From NCBI GenBank assembly GCA_945607605.1, contig CALYZE010000027.1, positions 1 through 33,528 of the forward strand: DNA of 33,528 bases. The letters are read 5' to 3'. The translations under genes were made by a program, and so were the position numbers. Every line of letters begins with the position of its first letter. Positions within the stretch are counted from its first letter, which is position 1. The stretch comes from an uncultured Bacteroides sp. (lineage in GTDB: Bacteria > Bacteroidota > Bacteroidia > Bacteroidales > Bacteroidaceae). The notes under the pieces were generated by a model that was not told the DNA's origin, searched no databases, and was given only the letters and a program-made list of their open reading frames with translations. Shown here piece by piece: positions 17,583 to 26,624 of this stretch.

Positions 17583-19613
17583 GTGAGGAAAAGTATTTTT
17601 ACTATTTTACTGTTGCTTCTCGCTACAGTAGTACAAGCACAGATTCAAGAACCTGTAAAGTTCAAATCTGAGCTGAAGACTTTGTCGGGTAATGAAGCAG
17701 AAGTTGTATTTATCGGAACCATTGAAAAAGGCTGGCATGTTTATTCTACAGATCTGGGCGACGGCGGTCCTATCTCGGCTACTTTCAATGCTGAAAAGCT
17801 TTCGGGAGCGGAAGTTGTAGGTAAATTGAAACCAGTAGGGAAAGAGATTTCTGCATTTGATAAATTGTTTGAAATGAAGGTACGCTATTTTGAGAATACA
17901 GCTCAATTCGTACAAAAAATAAAATTGACCGGTGGTGCTTATGAGATAGATGGTTACTTAGAATATGGTGCTTGCAATGATGAAAACTGTTTACCACCTA
18001 GCCAAGTGCCGGTGAAATTTTCCGGTAAAGGAGAAGGTACAGCTAAAGACGTTGAAACTGCAGGTAAAGCTGATAGCCAGTCTGCTCAGCAGGAAGTTGC
18101 CACTGATACTGCCGCAGCTGCCGTTGTGGGTGGTGGAGACCTTTCTGTAGGAGCCAATGTGGGAGAAGAAACCAATCTCTGGAAGCCTGTAATCAGTGAA
18201 TTGCATGCCTTGGGTGAGACCACTTCTCAGGAAAATATGTCATGGCTATATATCTTTATTACAGGCTTTATCGGTGGGTTATTGGCTTTGTTCACTCCTT
18301 GCGTATGGCCAATCATCCCAATGACGGTCAGCTTCTTCTTGAAACGAAGCAAAGATAAGAAAAAAGGAATTCGTGATGCGTGGACATACGGTGCTTCTAT
18401 TGTAGTGATTTATGTGACACTTGGTCTGGCAATTACTCTTATATTTGGAGCCAGTGCATTAAACGCTCTTTCTACAAATGCTGTCTTTAATATTTTATTC
18501 TGTTTGATGTTGGTTGTCTTTGCCGCTTCTTTCTTCGGAGCATTCGAAATTACATTACCTTCGAAATGGAGTAATGCTGTAGATAGCAAAGCTGAAACAA
18601 CAGGTGGATTATTGAGCATCTTCTTGATGGCATTTACATTGTCGTTGGTTTCATTCTCTTGTACCGGTCCTATTATCGGTTTCCTTTTGGTACAAGTGTC
18701 TACTACAGGTAGTGTAGTAGCTCCAGCCATTGGTATGTTGGGCTTTGCCATTGCTTTGGCTTTGCCATTCACATTGTTCGCATTGTTCCCGTCTTGGTTA
18801 AAGTCAATGCCTAAATCAGGTGGTTGGATGAATATTATTAAAGTAACCCTTGGCTTCTTGGAATTGGCATTTGCTTTGAAGTTCCTTTCGGTTGCCGACT
18901 TGGCTTACGGATGGCGTATCCTTGACCGTGAAACGTTCCTTGCTTTGTGGATTGTACTGTTCGGATTGCTTGGTTTCTATCTACTGGGTAAAATTAAATT
19001 CCCCCATGATGATGACGATACAAAAGTTAGTGTGCCTCGTTTCTTTATGGCTTTGGCTTCTTTGTCATTTGCCGTATACATGATTCCCGGTTTGTGGGGT
19101 GCGCCTTTGAAAGCTGTCAGTGCTTTTGCGCCACCTATGCATACTCAGGATTTCAACCTCTATAACAATGAAGTACATGCCAAGTTTGATGATTACGATC
19201 TCGGTATGGCGTACGCCCGTCAACAGGGTAAGCCTGTCATGCTAGACTTTACCGGTTACGGCTGTGTAAATTGTCGTAAGATGGAACTTGCTGTATGGAC
19301 CGACTCAAAGGTGAGTGACATTATTAATAATGACTATGTGCTCATTACTCTTTATGTTGATAACAAAACCCCGCTTCCTTCTCATGTGAAGATTATGGAG
19401 AATGGTACAGAACGTACTTTGCGTACGGTAGGTGATAAGTGGAGCTATTTACAGCGAGTTAAGTTCGGAGCCAATGCACAGCCTTTCTATGTGCTGATTG
19501 ACAACGAAGGTAAACCTCTCAATAAGTCTTACTCTTACGATGAAGATGTGCCTAAGTACATAGAATTCCTACAGACAGGACTAGAAAACTTTAAAAAAGA
19601 GAAAGGTAATTAA
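17583..19613 (+). CDS. dsbD: DsbD-like thiol:disulfide interchange protein
   Basis: 676 residues from a GTG start. The domains follow the DsbD order. A signal peptide (MRKSIFTILLLLLATVVQA) precedes a periplasmic N-terminal domain with a Cys131/Cys136 pair (ACNDENC). A membrane domain of about eight segments (about 220-510) carries Cys240 (TPCVWPIIP) and Cys360 (SCTGPIIG). A C-terminal thioredoxin-like domain carries the CVNC motif (Cys561, Cys564). It passes electrons from cytoplasmic thioredoxin to periplasmic thiol proteins. An Ala/Val/Gly-rich linker lies around 150-195. The gene ends at a good terminator. Confidence 0.93.
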   Translation: MRKSIFTILLLLLATVVQAQIQEPVKFKSELKTLSGNEAEVVFIGTIEKGWHVYSTDLGDGGPISATFNAEKLSGAEVVGKLKPVGKEISAFDKLFEMKVRYFENTAQFVQKIKLTGGAYEIDGYLEYGACNDENCLPPSQVPVKFSGKGEGTAKDVETAGKADSQSAQQEVATDTAAAAVVGGGDLSVGANVGEETNLWKPVISELHALGETTSQENMSWLYIFITGFIGGLLALFTPCVWPIIPMTVSFFLKRSKDKKKGIRDAWTYGASIVVIYVTLGLAITLIFGASALNALSTNAVFNILFCLMLVVFAASFFGAFEITLPSKWSNAVDSKAETTGGLLSIFLMAFTLSLVSFSCTGPIIGFLLVQVSTTGSVVAPAIGMLGFAIALALPFTLFALFPSWLKSMPKSGGWMNIIKVTLGFLELAFALKFLSVADLAYGWRILDRETFLALWIVLFGLLGFYLLGKIKFPHDDDDTKVSVPRFFMALASLSFAVYMIPGLWGAPLKAVSAFAPPMHTQDFNLYNNEVHAKFDDYDLGMAYARQQGKPVMLDFTGYGCVNCRKMELAVWTDSKVSDIINNDYVLITLYVDNKTPLPSHVKIMENGTERTLRTVGDKWSYLQRVKFGANAQPFYVLIDNEGKPLNKSYSYDEDVPKYIEFLQTGLENFKKEKGN

Positions 19614-19625
19614 TCATAAGGAAAG

Positions 19626-19652
19626 AGGATGCTTGAAAGATAGCATCCTTTT
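19626..19652 (+). terminator. Intrinsic terminator after dsbD
   Basis: A 7-bp stem AGGATGC/GCATCCT with a 10-base loop is followed by TTTT, 13 bases after the dsbD stop codon. Confidence 0.75.
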
Positions 19653-19672
19653 GTATAAATGCCCCTTCATAT

Positions 19673-20326
19673 ATGAAACATATCATTGATATTGAGAACT
19701 GGGAACGGCGTGATAACTACGGTTTTTTTCGTGGTTTTGTAAGCTCATGGTACTCGGTGACTACAGAGATTGATTGTACAGAAGCAAGTGCTTCTGCAAG
19801 GGCCGCGGGACGCTCCTTCTTCCTTTATTATTTGTATGCCGTGTTACGTTCCGCCAATGAAGTAGATGAATTGCGTTTTCGGATTGACAAGGATGGACAA
19901 ATTGTCTTTCATGATCAAGTAGATATTATCTCACCGATAGCCGTTCCTGGTCGAACTTTTCATACCGTTCGCATTCCTTATCAGGAAGATTTTGAAATCT
20001 TTTACTCCAAGGCTTATACGTTGATTACCCATATTCCTGAAGAGGCTGATCCTTATGCAGCGGAAAAAATACTGGCCGAGCAGGGAGATTATGACGTAGT
20101 GCATTTAAGTGCAGTTCCGAAAATGTATTTTACGTCTACAACCTTTACACTTGCCGAGGTGGGTAATGCTTGTAGCCATCCGTTAATGACTGCCGGAAAA
20201 GTGGTAACCCGTGAAGGACGCTTGGTCTTTCCTCTTTCCATTTATGTGAATCATGCTTTTGTGGATGGTTCTCATCTCTCGTTGTTCTTTCAAAAGATCG
20301 AAGAACATTTGAAAAGAATTTCATAG
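19673..20326 (+). CDS. Chloramphenicol acetyltransferase (CAT) family protein
   Basis: 217 residues, the length of classical trimeric CAT enzymes. It has the N-terminal [17 protein letters not shown] block and the catalytic motif NHAFVDGSH, with His194 as general base and Asp198 as its structural partner. Chromosomal relatives of this kind are common in Bacteroidetes, and many do not confer resistance. The acceptor substrate is therefore open. It starts 20 bases after the dsbD terminator and could share leaky transcription. Confidence 0.85.
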   Translation: MKHIIDIENWERRDNYGFFRGFVSSWYSVTTEIDCTEASASARAAGRSFFLYYLYAVLRSANEVDELRFRIDKDGQIVFHDQVDIISPIAVPGRTFHTVRIPYQEDFEIFYSKAYTLITHIPEEADPYAAEKILAEQGDYDVVHLSAVPKMYFTSTTFTLAEVGNACSHPLMTAGKVVTREGRLVFPLSIYVNHAFVDGSHLSLFFQKIEEHLKRIS

Positions 20327-20400
20327 AGTGAATCTTTATTGACTCTAAATATTATGGATTGAGATCGTCCATATTACAGCTTTATTACAAAATTAATCTT

Positions 20401-20408
20401 TAGCTTTG
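20401..20408 (+). promoter_or_regulatory. -7 box for the DUF2490 gene
   Basis: TAGCTTTG matches TAnnTTTG and lies 20 bases before the ATG at 20429. The -33 region is weak. Confidence 0.6.
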
Positions 20409-20428
20409 CATTTTAAAATTGGATAAAT

Positions 20429-21109
20429 ATGAAGTCTTCAATTAATGTAATAAAGTGGACTCCTTTCGGAAAGAAAATTGGCTACTTGCTGGTCGGATTA
20501 CTGATTATGTCTCATTGCTCCTTATATGCGCAAGAGACAGACTTTGCCACTTGGGCGGATGTCGGGTTTATTTATAAGGTGAAACCCCAATTTGATCTGT
20601 CTGGTGGTCTGGAATGGCGTACGAAGAATAATTTAGGTACGACCGACCGTTGGGGGTTGGAGATAGGAGGCTCCTACAAACCATTGTCTTTTCTGAAACT
20701 GGGTGCTGGATATGAGGTACACTATCGCAATCGAGGTGAAGACGGATGGAAATTCCGTCATCGCTATCGGGTAGATGGTACACTTTCCGCAGCTGTATGT
20801 CGATTGAAGTTCTCTTTGCGTGAACGCTTTCAGCATACTTTCGATACAAAGAACAACGAACTTCATTTGCGTTCCCGTGCAAAGTTGGCGTATGATATTC
20901 CGAAATGTAAATTGGAACCTTATGTGTCGGTCGAGATGTATAATACTCTGAACCATGGTAATCATTTTGATGTACAACGCATGCGTTACCGTGGAGGTAT
21001 CACCTTACCGTTCTTTGATTGTTGGGAGGCAGATGTATTTTATTGTCGCCAGTGGGAAAGGAATAAGCAGAAAAACATTGTAGGTGTAGAATGTTCTTAT
21101 CACTTTTAG
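20429..21109 (+). CDS. DUF2490 family outer-membrane beta protein
   Basis: 226 residues with a signal peptide (LLVGLLIMSHCSLYAQ). The rest is a run of alternating beta strands rich in aromatic and charged residues (WADVGFIYKVKPQFDLSGG, EWRTKNN, RHRYRVDG). The last residues form a C-terminal strand ending in a Tyr-His-Phe, as in outer membrane barrels. It matches the DUF2490 layout. Its function is unknown. The stop codon directly abuts the stop codon of the convergent DUF4421 gene. Confidence 0.8.
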   Translation: MKSSINVIKWTPFGKKIGYLLVGLLIMSHCSLYAQETDFATWADVGFIYKVKPQFDLSGGLEWRTKNNLGTTDRWGLEIGGSYKPLSFLKLGAGYEVHYRNRGEDGWKFRHRYRVDGTLSAAVCRLKFSLRERFQHTFDTKNNELHLRSRAKLAYDIPKCKLEPYVSVEMYNTLNHGNHFDVQRMRYRGGITLPFFDCWEADVFYCRQWERNKQKNIVGVECSYHF

Positions 21110-22228
21110 TTAGTATGATTTACCTTGTTGGGTTTTCCGATGTTCTTTTTTTAGGTAGAAGTTGAAGCCGACATATACTTGTAGGGTTCCGAAACCGTTG
21201 TTCAAAGAAAAATGATTCCGGTAGTAATCATAGGTTCTACCTAAAAATGAAGTGCCTACGAAGTATTTGCTATTATTATACACAACGCCTGCTCGTAGTA
21301 TAAAGTCAATGTTGAAATTCTTGTACCAATCGTTTATTTCCCCTTCGGCTTTCTCAATGCGCGAGGTTTTGTAGGCAATGGCCGGACTGAGCGACAGGCA
21401 CGCAAGACAGTTGCGTGCAAATACCCAGTTGTATGCGTAACCGAAGTTAAGACTGATATTAGTGTATTTGATATGCCTCACTTTCATGTCCGGATTCATT
21501 GTTTCCTGAATGAGAGTTGGGAGTTTGGTGTAGTCAAAATTCAGATTGTGTGTAGAGGTAGAAAATCCGGCAATGAATGACCCCGCATTACGACGTTGAT
21601 TGGTAGACTGGCTGAATGCTGCTGGATAAGAAAAACGTCGGTTGTTGAAAATGTAGTAAAGATTCATTCCTTTCATATTAACTTTCAGTCCGTTGAAGTC
21701 CTCAGAATAGTTCGAAGGAATATCTTCGGAAAATCCTATGACTTTGTCTATCCTGTAACTGTTTCCAGTGCGATGGTAGAAAATATCTACTCCTAATTTT
21801 GAACTATAAAGACTCAAATCAAATTCAGTTCCCCTATTTTTCCCGCTTTTCTTTCCGTAAAGTCCTTCTGTATCAACAGCCCATCCTAAGAAAATCCAAC
21901 GCCAACCAAAATAAACTCCAATTTTATTATGAGGTTTGGGCGAGAAGCTGAGGTGTTGGGGGGTAAGAGAAGTGTTTCTGACGGAATAATACTCGTAATT
22001 TGTAAAATGATTGAGCATCAGAGCGTAGTTATATCGGTTGGGACTTATATAGGTGGTGTCAAAATCACTAAAGTTGAGAAATTTCTTTATTGCTCTACTC
22101 AAACCTTGCCGTTGTGTCGAAGGAACAATGCTATCATGCAAATCAAACTCTCTCTCTTCGTTTTGGGCAAACAAAGAGAAAGGTAACCATATTATCCATA
22201 ACCAGATGATACTCCTTTTCGGCATCAC
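21110..22228 (-). CDS. DUF4421 family outer-membrane protein
   Basis: 372 residues. A signal peptide (IIWLWIIWLPFSLFAQ) is followed by about 40 residues and then repeated beta strands (NKIGVYFGWRWIFLGWAVD, KLGVDIFYHRTGNSY, ISLNFGYAYNWVFA). The late strand TLQVYVGFNFYLKKE suggests a barrel in the outer membrane. It matches the Bacteroidetes DUF4421 family. Two adjacent ATG codons are possible starts. No terminator separates it from the convergent gene. Confidence 0.82.
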   Translation of the reverse strand: MMPKRSIIWLWIIWLPFSLFAQNEEREFDLHDSIVPSTQRQGLSRAIKKFLNFSDFDTTYISPNRYNYALMLNHFTNYEYYSVRNTSLTPQHLSFSPKPHNKIGVYFGWRWIFLGWAVDTEGLYGKKSGKNRGTEFDLSLYSSKLGVDIFYHRTGNSYRIDKVIGFSEDIPSNYSEDFNGLKVNMKGMNLYYIFNNRRFSYPAAFSQSTNQRRNAGSFIAGFSTSTHNLNFDYTKLPTLIQETMNPDMKVRHIKYTNISLNFGYAYNWVFARNCLACLSLSPAIAYKTSRIEKAEGEINDWYKNFNIDFILRAGVVYNNSKYFVGTSFLGRTYDYYRNHFSLNNGFGTLQVYVGFNFYLKKEHRKTQQGKSY

Positions 22229-22364
22229 TTACTATATTGAAAATAGATTTTATAATGAATGATTTAACTCATTTGTACAAACGAAGATAAGGAAAATCCC
22301 ATGAAAAAGGAAGAAAAATGGCAAGTATTTTCAATTTCATTTTATTCTGCTTCCGATTTTATGT

Positions 22365-22372
22365 TATCTTTG
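22365..22372 (+). promoter_or_regulatory. -7 box for the thioesterase gene
   Basis: TATCTTTG matches TAnnTTTG and lies 28 bases before the ATG at 22401. No clear -33 element. Confidence 0.6.
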
Positions 22373-22400
22373 TCAGGTAGAAGAATCAATAGAAGCTATT

Positions 22401-22892
22401 ATGAAAAAGATTATCAATCCATGGAAAAGCATGGAAGGTTACAATTGTTTCGGATGTTCTCCCGATAATGAAGCTGGAGTAAGAATGGAGTTTTATGAAG
22501 ATGTTGACGATATAGTGAGCATCTGGAAACCTCGTCCAGAATATCAGGGATGGTTAAACACGCTACATGGAGGTATTCAGTCAGTTTTACTGGATGAAAT
22601 ATGTGGGTGGGTGGTATTTCGCAAATTACAAACCGGCGGAGTTACTTCTAAGATGGAGACACGCTTTCGCAAATCCATATCTACAGACGAGACACACGTA
22701 GTATTGCGCGCTTCTCTTCGTGAGCAAAAACGAAACATTGCAATTATAGAAGCTCGCTTGTATAATAGTGAAGGAGAACTTTGTACGGAGGCCACCTGTA
22801 CTTATTTCACTTTCCCGAAAGAACAAGCTCAGAAGGAAATGTTCTTTCATCATTGCGAGGTAGAGAAAGAAGAGATATTGCCCTTGATTTAA
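22401..22892 (+). CDS. PaaI-type hotdog-fold thioesterase
   Basis: 163 residues. The segment EYQGWLNTLHGGIQSVLLDEICGWVV (about 47-72) is the PaaI/HGG-type active-site motif, with HGG at about 56-58 and the acidic residue on the following helix (LLDE). The N-terminal NCFGC motif is frequent in the family. It likely hydrolyses an acyl-CoA; the substrate is not evident. It stands alone upstream of the his operon. Confidence 0.85.
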   Translation: MKKIINPWKSMEGYNCFGCSPDNEAGVRMEFYEDVDDIVSIWKPRPEYQGWLNTLHGGIQSVLLDEICGWVVFRKLQTGGVTSKMETRFRKSISTDETHVVLRASLREQKRNIAIIEARLYNSEGELCTEATCTYFTFPKEQAQKEMFFHHCEVEKEEILPLI

Positions 22893-23040
22893 TATTTTCT
22901 TTTGGCAAAGATGCATTGAGAAGAGATACTTCTGAGCGCAATATTCAGAAAGAAAAAGACTCTTGAAAGTTGAATTTTGTAAAATCTCCTACTCTTTATA
23001 ATGAATTTGAAATAAAAATCAAACATTTTGTGATAATTCC

Positions 23041-23071
23041 TTGGATGTTTCAAAGAGAACATTTACTTTTG
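23041..23071 (+). promoter_or_regulatory. Promoter of the histidine operon
   Basis: TTGG at 23041-23044, a 19-base spacer and TACTTTTG at 23064-23071, matching the Bacteroidetes -33/-7 pattern. The predicted start near 23078 is about 13 bases before the leader peptide ATG. Confidence 0.8.
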
Positions 23072-23090
23072 TCGCATTAAAGAAAGAATT

Positions 23091-23138
23091 ATGAAGAATA
23101 TGGTTGCACATCATCACCATCATCATCCTGACGAATAA
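23091..23138 (+). CDS. hisL: Histidine operon leader peptide
   Basis: A 15-codon frame encodes MKNMVAHHHHHHPDE, with six consecutive His codons at 23109-23126 (CAT CAT CAC CAT CAT CAT). It lies between a good promoter and a strong terminator, with hisG about 130 bases downstream, which is the classical arrangement of a his attenuator. A ribosome stalled at the His codons when charged His-tRNA is scarce would favour read-through into hisG. The peptide itself probably has no other function. The name follows the enterobacterial convention; sequence similarity to enterobacterial hisL beyond the His run is not claimed. Confidence 0.95.
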   Translation: MKNMVAHHHHHHPDE

Positions 23139-23221
23139 CTCGGTGGGCGTATGAGTGTATGTGTATAACATAGAACATAAAATGACGAGGCTTGCCGATT
23201 ATTGGTAAGCCTCGTTTTTTT
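23139..23221 (+). terminator. Histidine operon attenuator: candidate antiterminator arm and terminator
   Basis: The terminator is a 12-bp stem, ACGAGGCTTGCC (23185-23196) with GGTAAGCCTCGT (23204-23215, one G-U pair), loop GATTATT and seven T residues to 23221. A competing antiterminator is possible: 23140-23148 can pair with 23190-23198 (9 bp, three G-U), which would occupy the left arm of the terminator. A 5-bp pairing of the His-codon region (23114-23118) with 23142-23146 could act as the anti-antiterminator. The terminator is clear; the alternative pairings are inference. Confidence 0.9.
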
Positions 23222-23270
23222 ATGTTCACTTTTCAGTTAAATCGTAAAAACATCAATTATAAATAAGCTT

Positions 23271-24122
23271 ATGTTAAGAATTGCAGTACAAGCGAAAGGT
23301 CGTCTCTATGATGAGACCATGTCATTTTTGGAAGAATCGGATATTAAATTAAGTGCCATGAAACGTTCGCTATTGGTACAATCTTCAAACTTTCCTTTGG
23401 AGGTGTTGTTTCTGAGAGACGATGATATTCCTCAGTCTGTGGCAACCGGAGTCGCCGATATTGGTATCGTGGGTGAAAATGAATTTGTAGAAAAAAAAGA
23501 AAATGCAGAAATTATAAAGCGTTTGGGATTCAGCAAGTGCCGTTTGTCATTGGCCATGCCAAAAGACATAGAATATCCCGGTGTGAAATGGTTTGAAGGG
23601 AAAAAGATTGCAACTTCTTATCCCGGCATTCTTTCTGCTTTTTTGAAAAAACAAGGTGTGAATGCAGAAATTCATGTCATTACAGGTTCTGTGGAAGTGG
23701 CACCGGGCATCGGATTGGCAGATGCTATTTTTGATATCGTAAGCTCAGGTTCCACTTTGGTAAGCAATCGCCTGAAAGAAGTGGAAGTGGTGATGAGGTC
23801 TGAAGCTTTGCTGATCGGAAACAAAAAAATGAATGAGGAGAAGCTGGAAGTCTTACGGGAACTTTTGTTCCGTATGGATGCTGTAAAAACGGCCGAAGAT
23901 AAAAAATATGTATTGATGAATGCTCCAAAAGATAAACTGAATGAGATTGTAGGTGCACTTCCGGGCATGAAAAGTCCGACCGTGATGCCGTTGGCGCAAG
24001 AGGGGTGGTGTTCTGTACATACCGTGTTGGATGAAAAAAGTTTTTGGGAGATTATCGGTAAATTGAAAGTGTTGGGAGCAGAAGGAATCTTGGTATTACC
24101 GATTGAAAAAATGATACTTTAA
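23271..24122 (+). CDS. hisG: ATP phosphoribosyltransferase, long form
   Basis: 283 residues, the self-regulated long form, with a C-terminal ferredoxin-like regulatory domain (about 205-283) that binds histidine, so no HisZ is needed. Landmarks are AVQAKGRLYDETM near the start, GVADIGIVGENEF, and the PRPP loop region GSVEVAPGIGLADAIFDIVSSGSTL (about 143-167). It catalyses the first step of histidine synthesis and is the first structural gene after the attenuator. Confidence 0.97.
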   Translation: MLRIAVQAKGRLYDETMSFLEESDIKLSAMKRSLLVQSSNFPLEVLFLRDDDIPQSVATGVADIGIVGENEFVEKKENAEIIKRLGFSKCRLSLAMPKDIEYPGVKWFEGKKIATSYPGILSAFLKKQGVNAEIHVITGSVEVAPGIGLADAIFDIVSSGSTLVSNRLKEVEVVMRSEALLIGNKKMNEEKLEVLRELLFRMDAVKTAEDKKYVLMNAPKDKLNEIVGALPGMKSPTVMPLAQEGWCSVHTVLDEKSFWEIIGKLKVLGAEGILVLPIEKMIL

Positions 24123-24160
24123 CGGATTTACGATTTATTAATCATTCAAAATATATCCTT

Positions 24161-25459
24161 ATGATCTTACTATCAAATCCTGATAAATCGCAATGGACTG
24201 AAATACTGAAACGGCCGGTGATGGATACCGAAAATCTGTTTGATACCGTACAAGTTATTCTCGACCGGGTAAAGTCGGAAGGCGATCAGGCTGTCATAGC
24301 TTATGCAGAGAAATTTGACCAAGCGATTCTAACTTCACTCTCTGTATCGGATGAGGAACAACTGGCAGCTGAAACTCAAGTAAGCGAAGAGTTGAAAGCA
24401 GCCATTCGCTTGGCAAAACAGAACATCGAAACGTTTCATGCTGCACAACGATTTGACGGTCAGAAGATAGAAACTCAACCGGGTGTTACCTGTTGGCAAA
24501 AAGCTGTGGGTATAGAGAAAGTGGGATTGTATATTCCGGGAGGAACGGCTCCGCTATTTTCTACCGTACTGATGCTGGCTGTTCCCGCTAAAATTGCCGG
24601 ATGCAAGGAAATCGTGCTTTGCACACCTCCGGGTAAAGATGGGAAAATACATCCTGCGGTGTTATTTGCTGCCAAAGTTGCCGGCGTAAATCTTATCTTC
24701 AAAGCGGGCGGTGTACAGGCTATTGCCGCAATGGCTTATGGCACGGAGAGTGTGCCTAAAGTCTATAAAATTTTTGGCCCGGGCAATCAGTATGTTACGG
24801 CTGCCAAGCAATTAGTAAGCTTGCGTGATGTGGCAATTGATATGCCTGCAGGTCCTTCTGAAGTCGAAGTTCTGGCAGATGAAACAGCCAATCCGATATT
24901 TGTAGCGGCTGATTTGTTGAGTCAGGCTGAACATGGAATAGATAGTCAGGCTATATTGATTACTACATCTACTCAGTTACAACAAGCAGTAAAAGAAGAG
25001 GTGACACGTCAGCTGAGTTTGTTACCTCGTCGAAAAATTGCCGAAAAGTCTTTGATTAATAGTAAGTTAATTGTGGTACGCAATATGGAGGAGGCCATTG
25101 AATTGACCAATGCTTATGCACCCGAACACCTTATTATTGAAACGGCCGATTATCTATCTGTTGCGGATAAGATCGTGAATGCAGGCTCTGTGTTCTTGGG
25201 ATCATTGAGTCCGGAGAGTGCAGGGGATTATGCTTCGGGCACGAATCATACATTACCAACCAATGGTTATGCCAAGGCATACAGTGGTGTGAGTCTGGAC
25301 AGTTTTATTCGTAAGATAACTTTCCAAGAAATCAAACCGGAAGGAATACAGATCATCGGCCCTGCTATCGAACTAATGGCAGCCAATGAGCAATTGGATG
25401 CACATAAAAATGCAGTCACTGTGAGACTGGCAGACTTACAAAATAAAAATAAAAGCTGA
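24161..25459 (+). CDS. hisD: Histidinol dehydrogenase
   Basis: 432 residues with the family motifs GLYIPGGTAPLFSTVLM, IFGPGNQYVTAAKQLV, DMPAGPSEVEVLAD and the zinc and catalytic region LLSQAEHGIDSQA; the catalytic His-Glu pair is seen in NAYAPEHLII. It oxidises histidinol to histidine in two NAD-dependent steps. It lies 38 bases after hisG. Confidence 0.97.
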   Translation: MILLSNPDKSQWTEILKRPVMDTENLFDTVQVILDRVKSEGDQAVIAYAEKFDQAILTSLSVSDEEQLAAETQVSEELKAAIRLAKQNIETFHAAQRFDGQKIETQPGVTCWQKAVGIEKVGLYIPGGTAPLFSTVLMLAVPAKIAGCKEIVLCTPPGKDGKIHPAVLFAAKVAGVNLIFKAGGVQAIAAMAYGTESVPKVYKIFGPGNQYVTAAKQLVSLRDVAIDMPAGPSEVEVLADETANPIFVAADLLSQAEHGIDSQAILITTSTQLQQAVKEEVTRQLSLLPRRKIAEKSLINSKLIVVRNMEEAIELTNAYAPEHLIIETADYLSVADKIVNAGSVFLGSLSPESAGDYASGTNHTLPTNGYAKAYSGVSLDSFIRKITFQEIKPEGIQIIGPAIELMAANEQLDAHKNAVTVRLADLQNKNKS

Positions 25460-25517
25460 TAGTTGAAGTCACTTCAATTGTAAATAGTCTAATCGCAAAT
25501 TGTCTAATCATACAATC

Positions 25518-26561
25518 ATGAAAACATTGCAAGAACTTACCCGTCCGAATATCTGTCGTTTGAAACCATATTCTTCTGCACGTGACGAATATAATGGTGC
25601 GGCAGCATCCGTCTTTCTCGATGCCAATGAAAATCCGTATAATTTGCCCCACAACCGCTACCCTGATCCTATGCAGCGTGAGTTAAAAGAGAAGCTGTCT
25701 AAGATAAAGAAGATAACTCCCGATAATATATTTCTGGGCAATGGTAGTGATGAGGCGATTGACCTTGTGTACCGTGCTTTTTGTGAGCCTCGTATCGATA
25801 ATGTCGTAGCCATTGATCCTACCTATGGTATGTATCAAGTTTGTGCGGAGATCAATGATGTAGAATATCGCAAAGTCTTACTGGATGAGAGCTTCCAGTT
25901 TTCTGCAAATCAATTGTTGGAAGCGGCAGACGAACATACCAAACTCATTTTTATTTGCTCTCCGAATAATCCTACGGGGAATGATCTTCTCCATAGTGAG
26001 ATAGAGAACTTGATTCAAAACTTTGAGGGATTGGTTATATTGGATGAGGCTTATAATGATTTTTCAGAAACACCGTCCTTTTTGGAAAAATTGAATGCAT
26101 ATCCCAATTTGATCATCCTGCAAACTTTCTCTAAAGCATGGGGGTGTGCTGCCATCCGTTTGGGTATGGCATTCGCTTCATCGGATATTATCAGTATTCT
26201 CAACAAGATAAAGTATCCTTATAATGTGAATGAATTGACTCAAAAACAAGCTTTGGAGATGCTGCATCGTTATAATGAGATAGAAAATTGGATAAAGATG
26301 CTGAAGGAGGCACGTGAGGAGCTGGAAACAGAGTTTGTAAAACTGGCTTGCTGCATCAAGATATTCCCTTCGGATGCCAATTTTTTCCTAGCACGTGTGA
26401 CGGATGCAGGAAAAATTTATCACTTTTTAGTAGGAGAAGGAATCATTGTCCGTAATCGAAATTCAGTTTCGCTTTGTGGTAACTGCCTACGTGTGACGGT
26501 GGGGACAAAAGTGGAAAATGAGAAGCTGATTAAAGCATTAAAAGCCTTTAAAATTGGATGA
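25518..26561 (+). CDS. hisC: Histidinol-phosphate aminotransferase
   Basis: 347 residues from ATG 25518; a TTG at 25500 would add six residues without family support. A PLP fold-type I aminotransferase with [43 protein letters not shown], the Asp in [11 protein letters not shown], and the PLP-binding Lys in TFSKAWG. It converts imidazole-acetol phosphate to histidinol phosphate. Confidence 0.97.
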   Translation: MKTLQELTRPNICRLKPYSSARDEYNGAAASVFLDANENPYNLPHNRYPDPMQRELKEKLSKIKKITPDNIFLGNGSDEAIDLVYRAFCEPRIDNVVAIDPTYGMYQVCAEINDVEYRKVLLDESFQFSANQLLEAADEHTKLIFICSPNNPTGNDLLHSEIENLIQNFEGLVILDEAYNDFSETPSFLEKLNAYPNLIILQTFSKAWGCAAIRLGMAFASSDIISILNKIKYPYNVNELTQKQALEMLHRYNEIENWIKMLKEAREELETEFVKLACCIKIFPSDANFFLARVTDAGKIYHFLVGEGIIVRNRNSVSLCGNCLRVTVGTKVENEKLIKALKAFKIG

Positions 26562-26624
26562 TTCAATCATTCAATGATTTGACTATTCCTGAATTTACTA
26601 TTTACAATTTAGAAATTGCTATTT

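Noticed and set aside
22781-22966. 61-codon frame at the end of the thioesterase gene
   Set aside because: Overlaps the real gene in another frame and shows no family features or start signal.
23092-23140. The His-codon run as a cloning tag artefact
   Set aside because: Mixed CAT/CAC codons, a promoter upstream, a terminator and hisG downstream make a natural leader peptide far more likely.
26566-26580. Palindrome AATCATT-C-AATGATT after hisC
   Set aside because: AT-rich, with a one-base centre and no T run; too weak for a terminator and inside the his operon.
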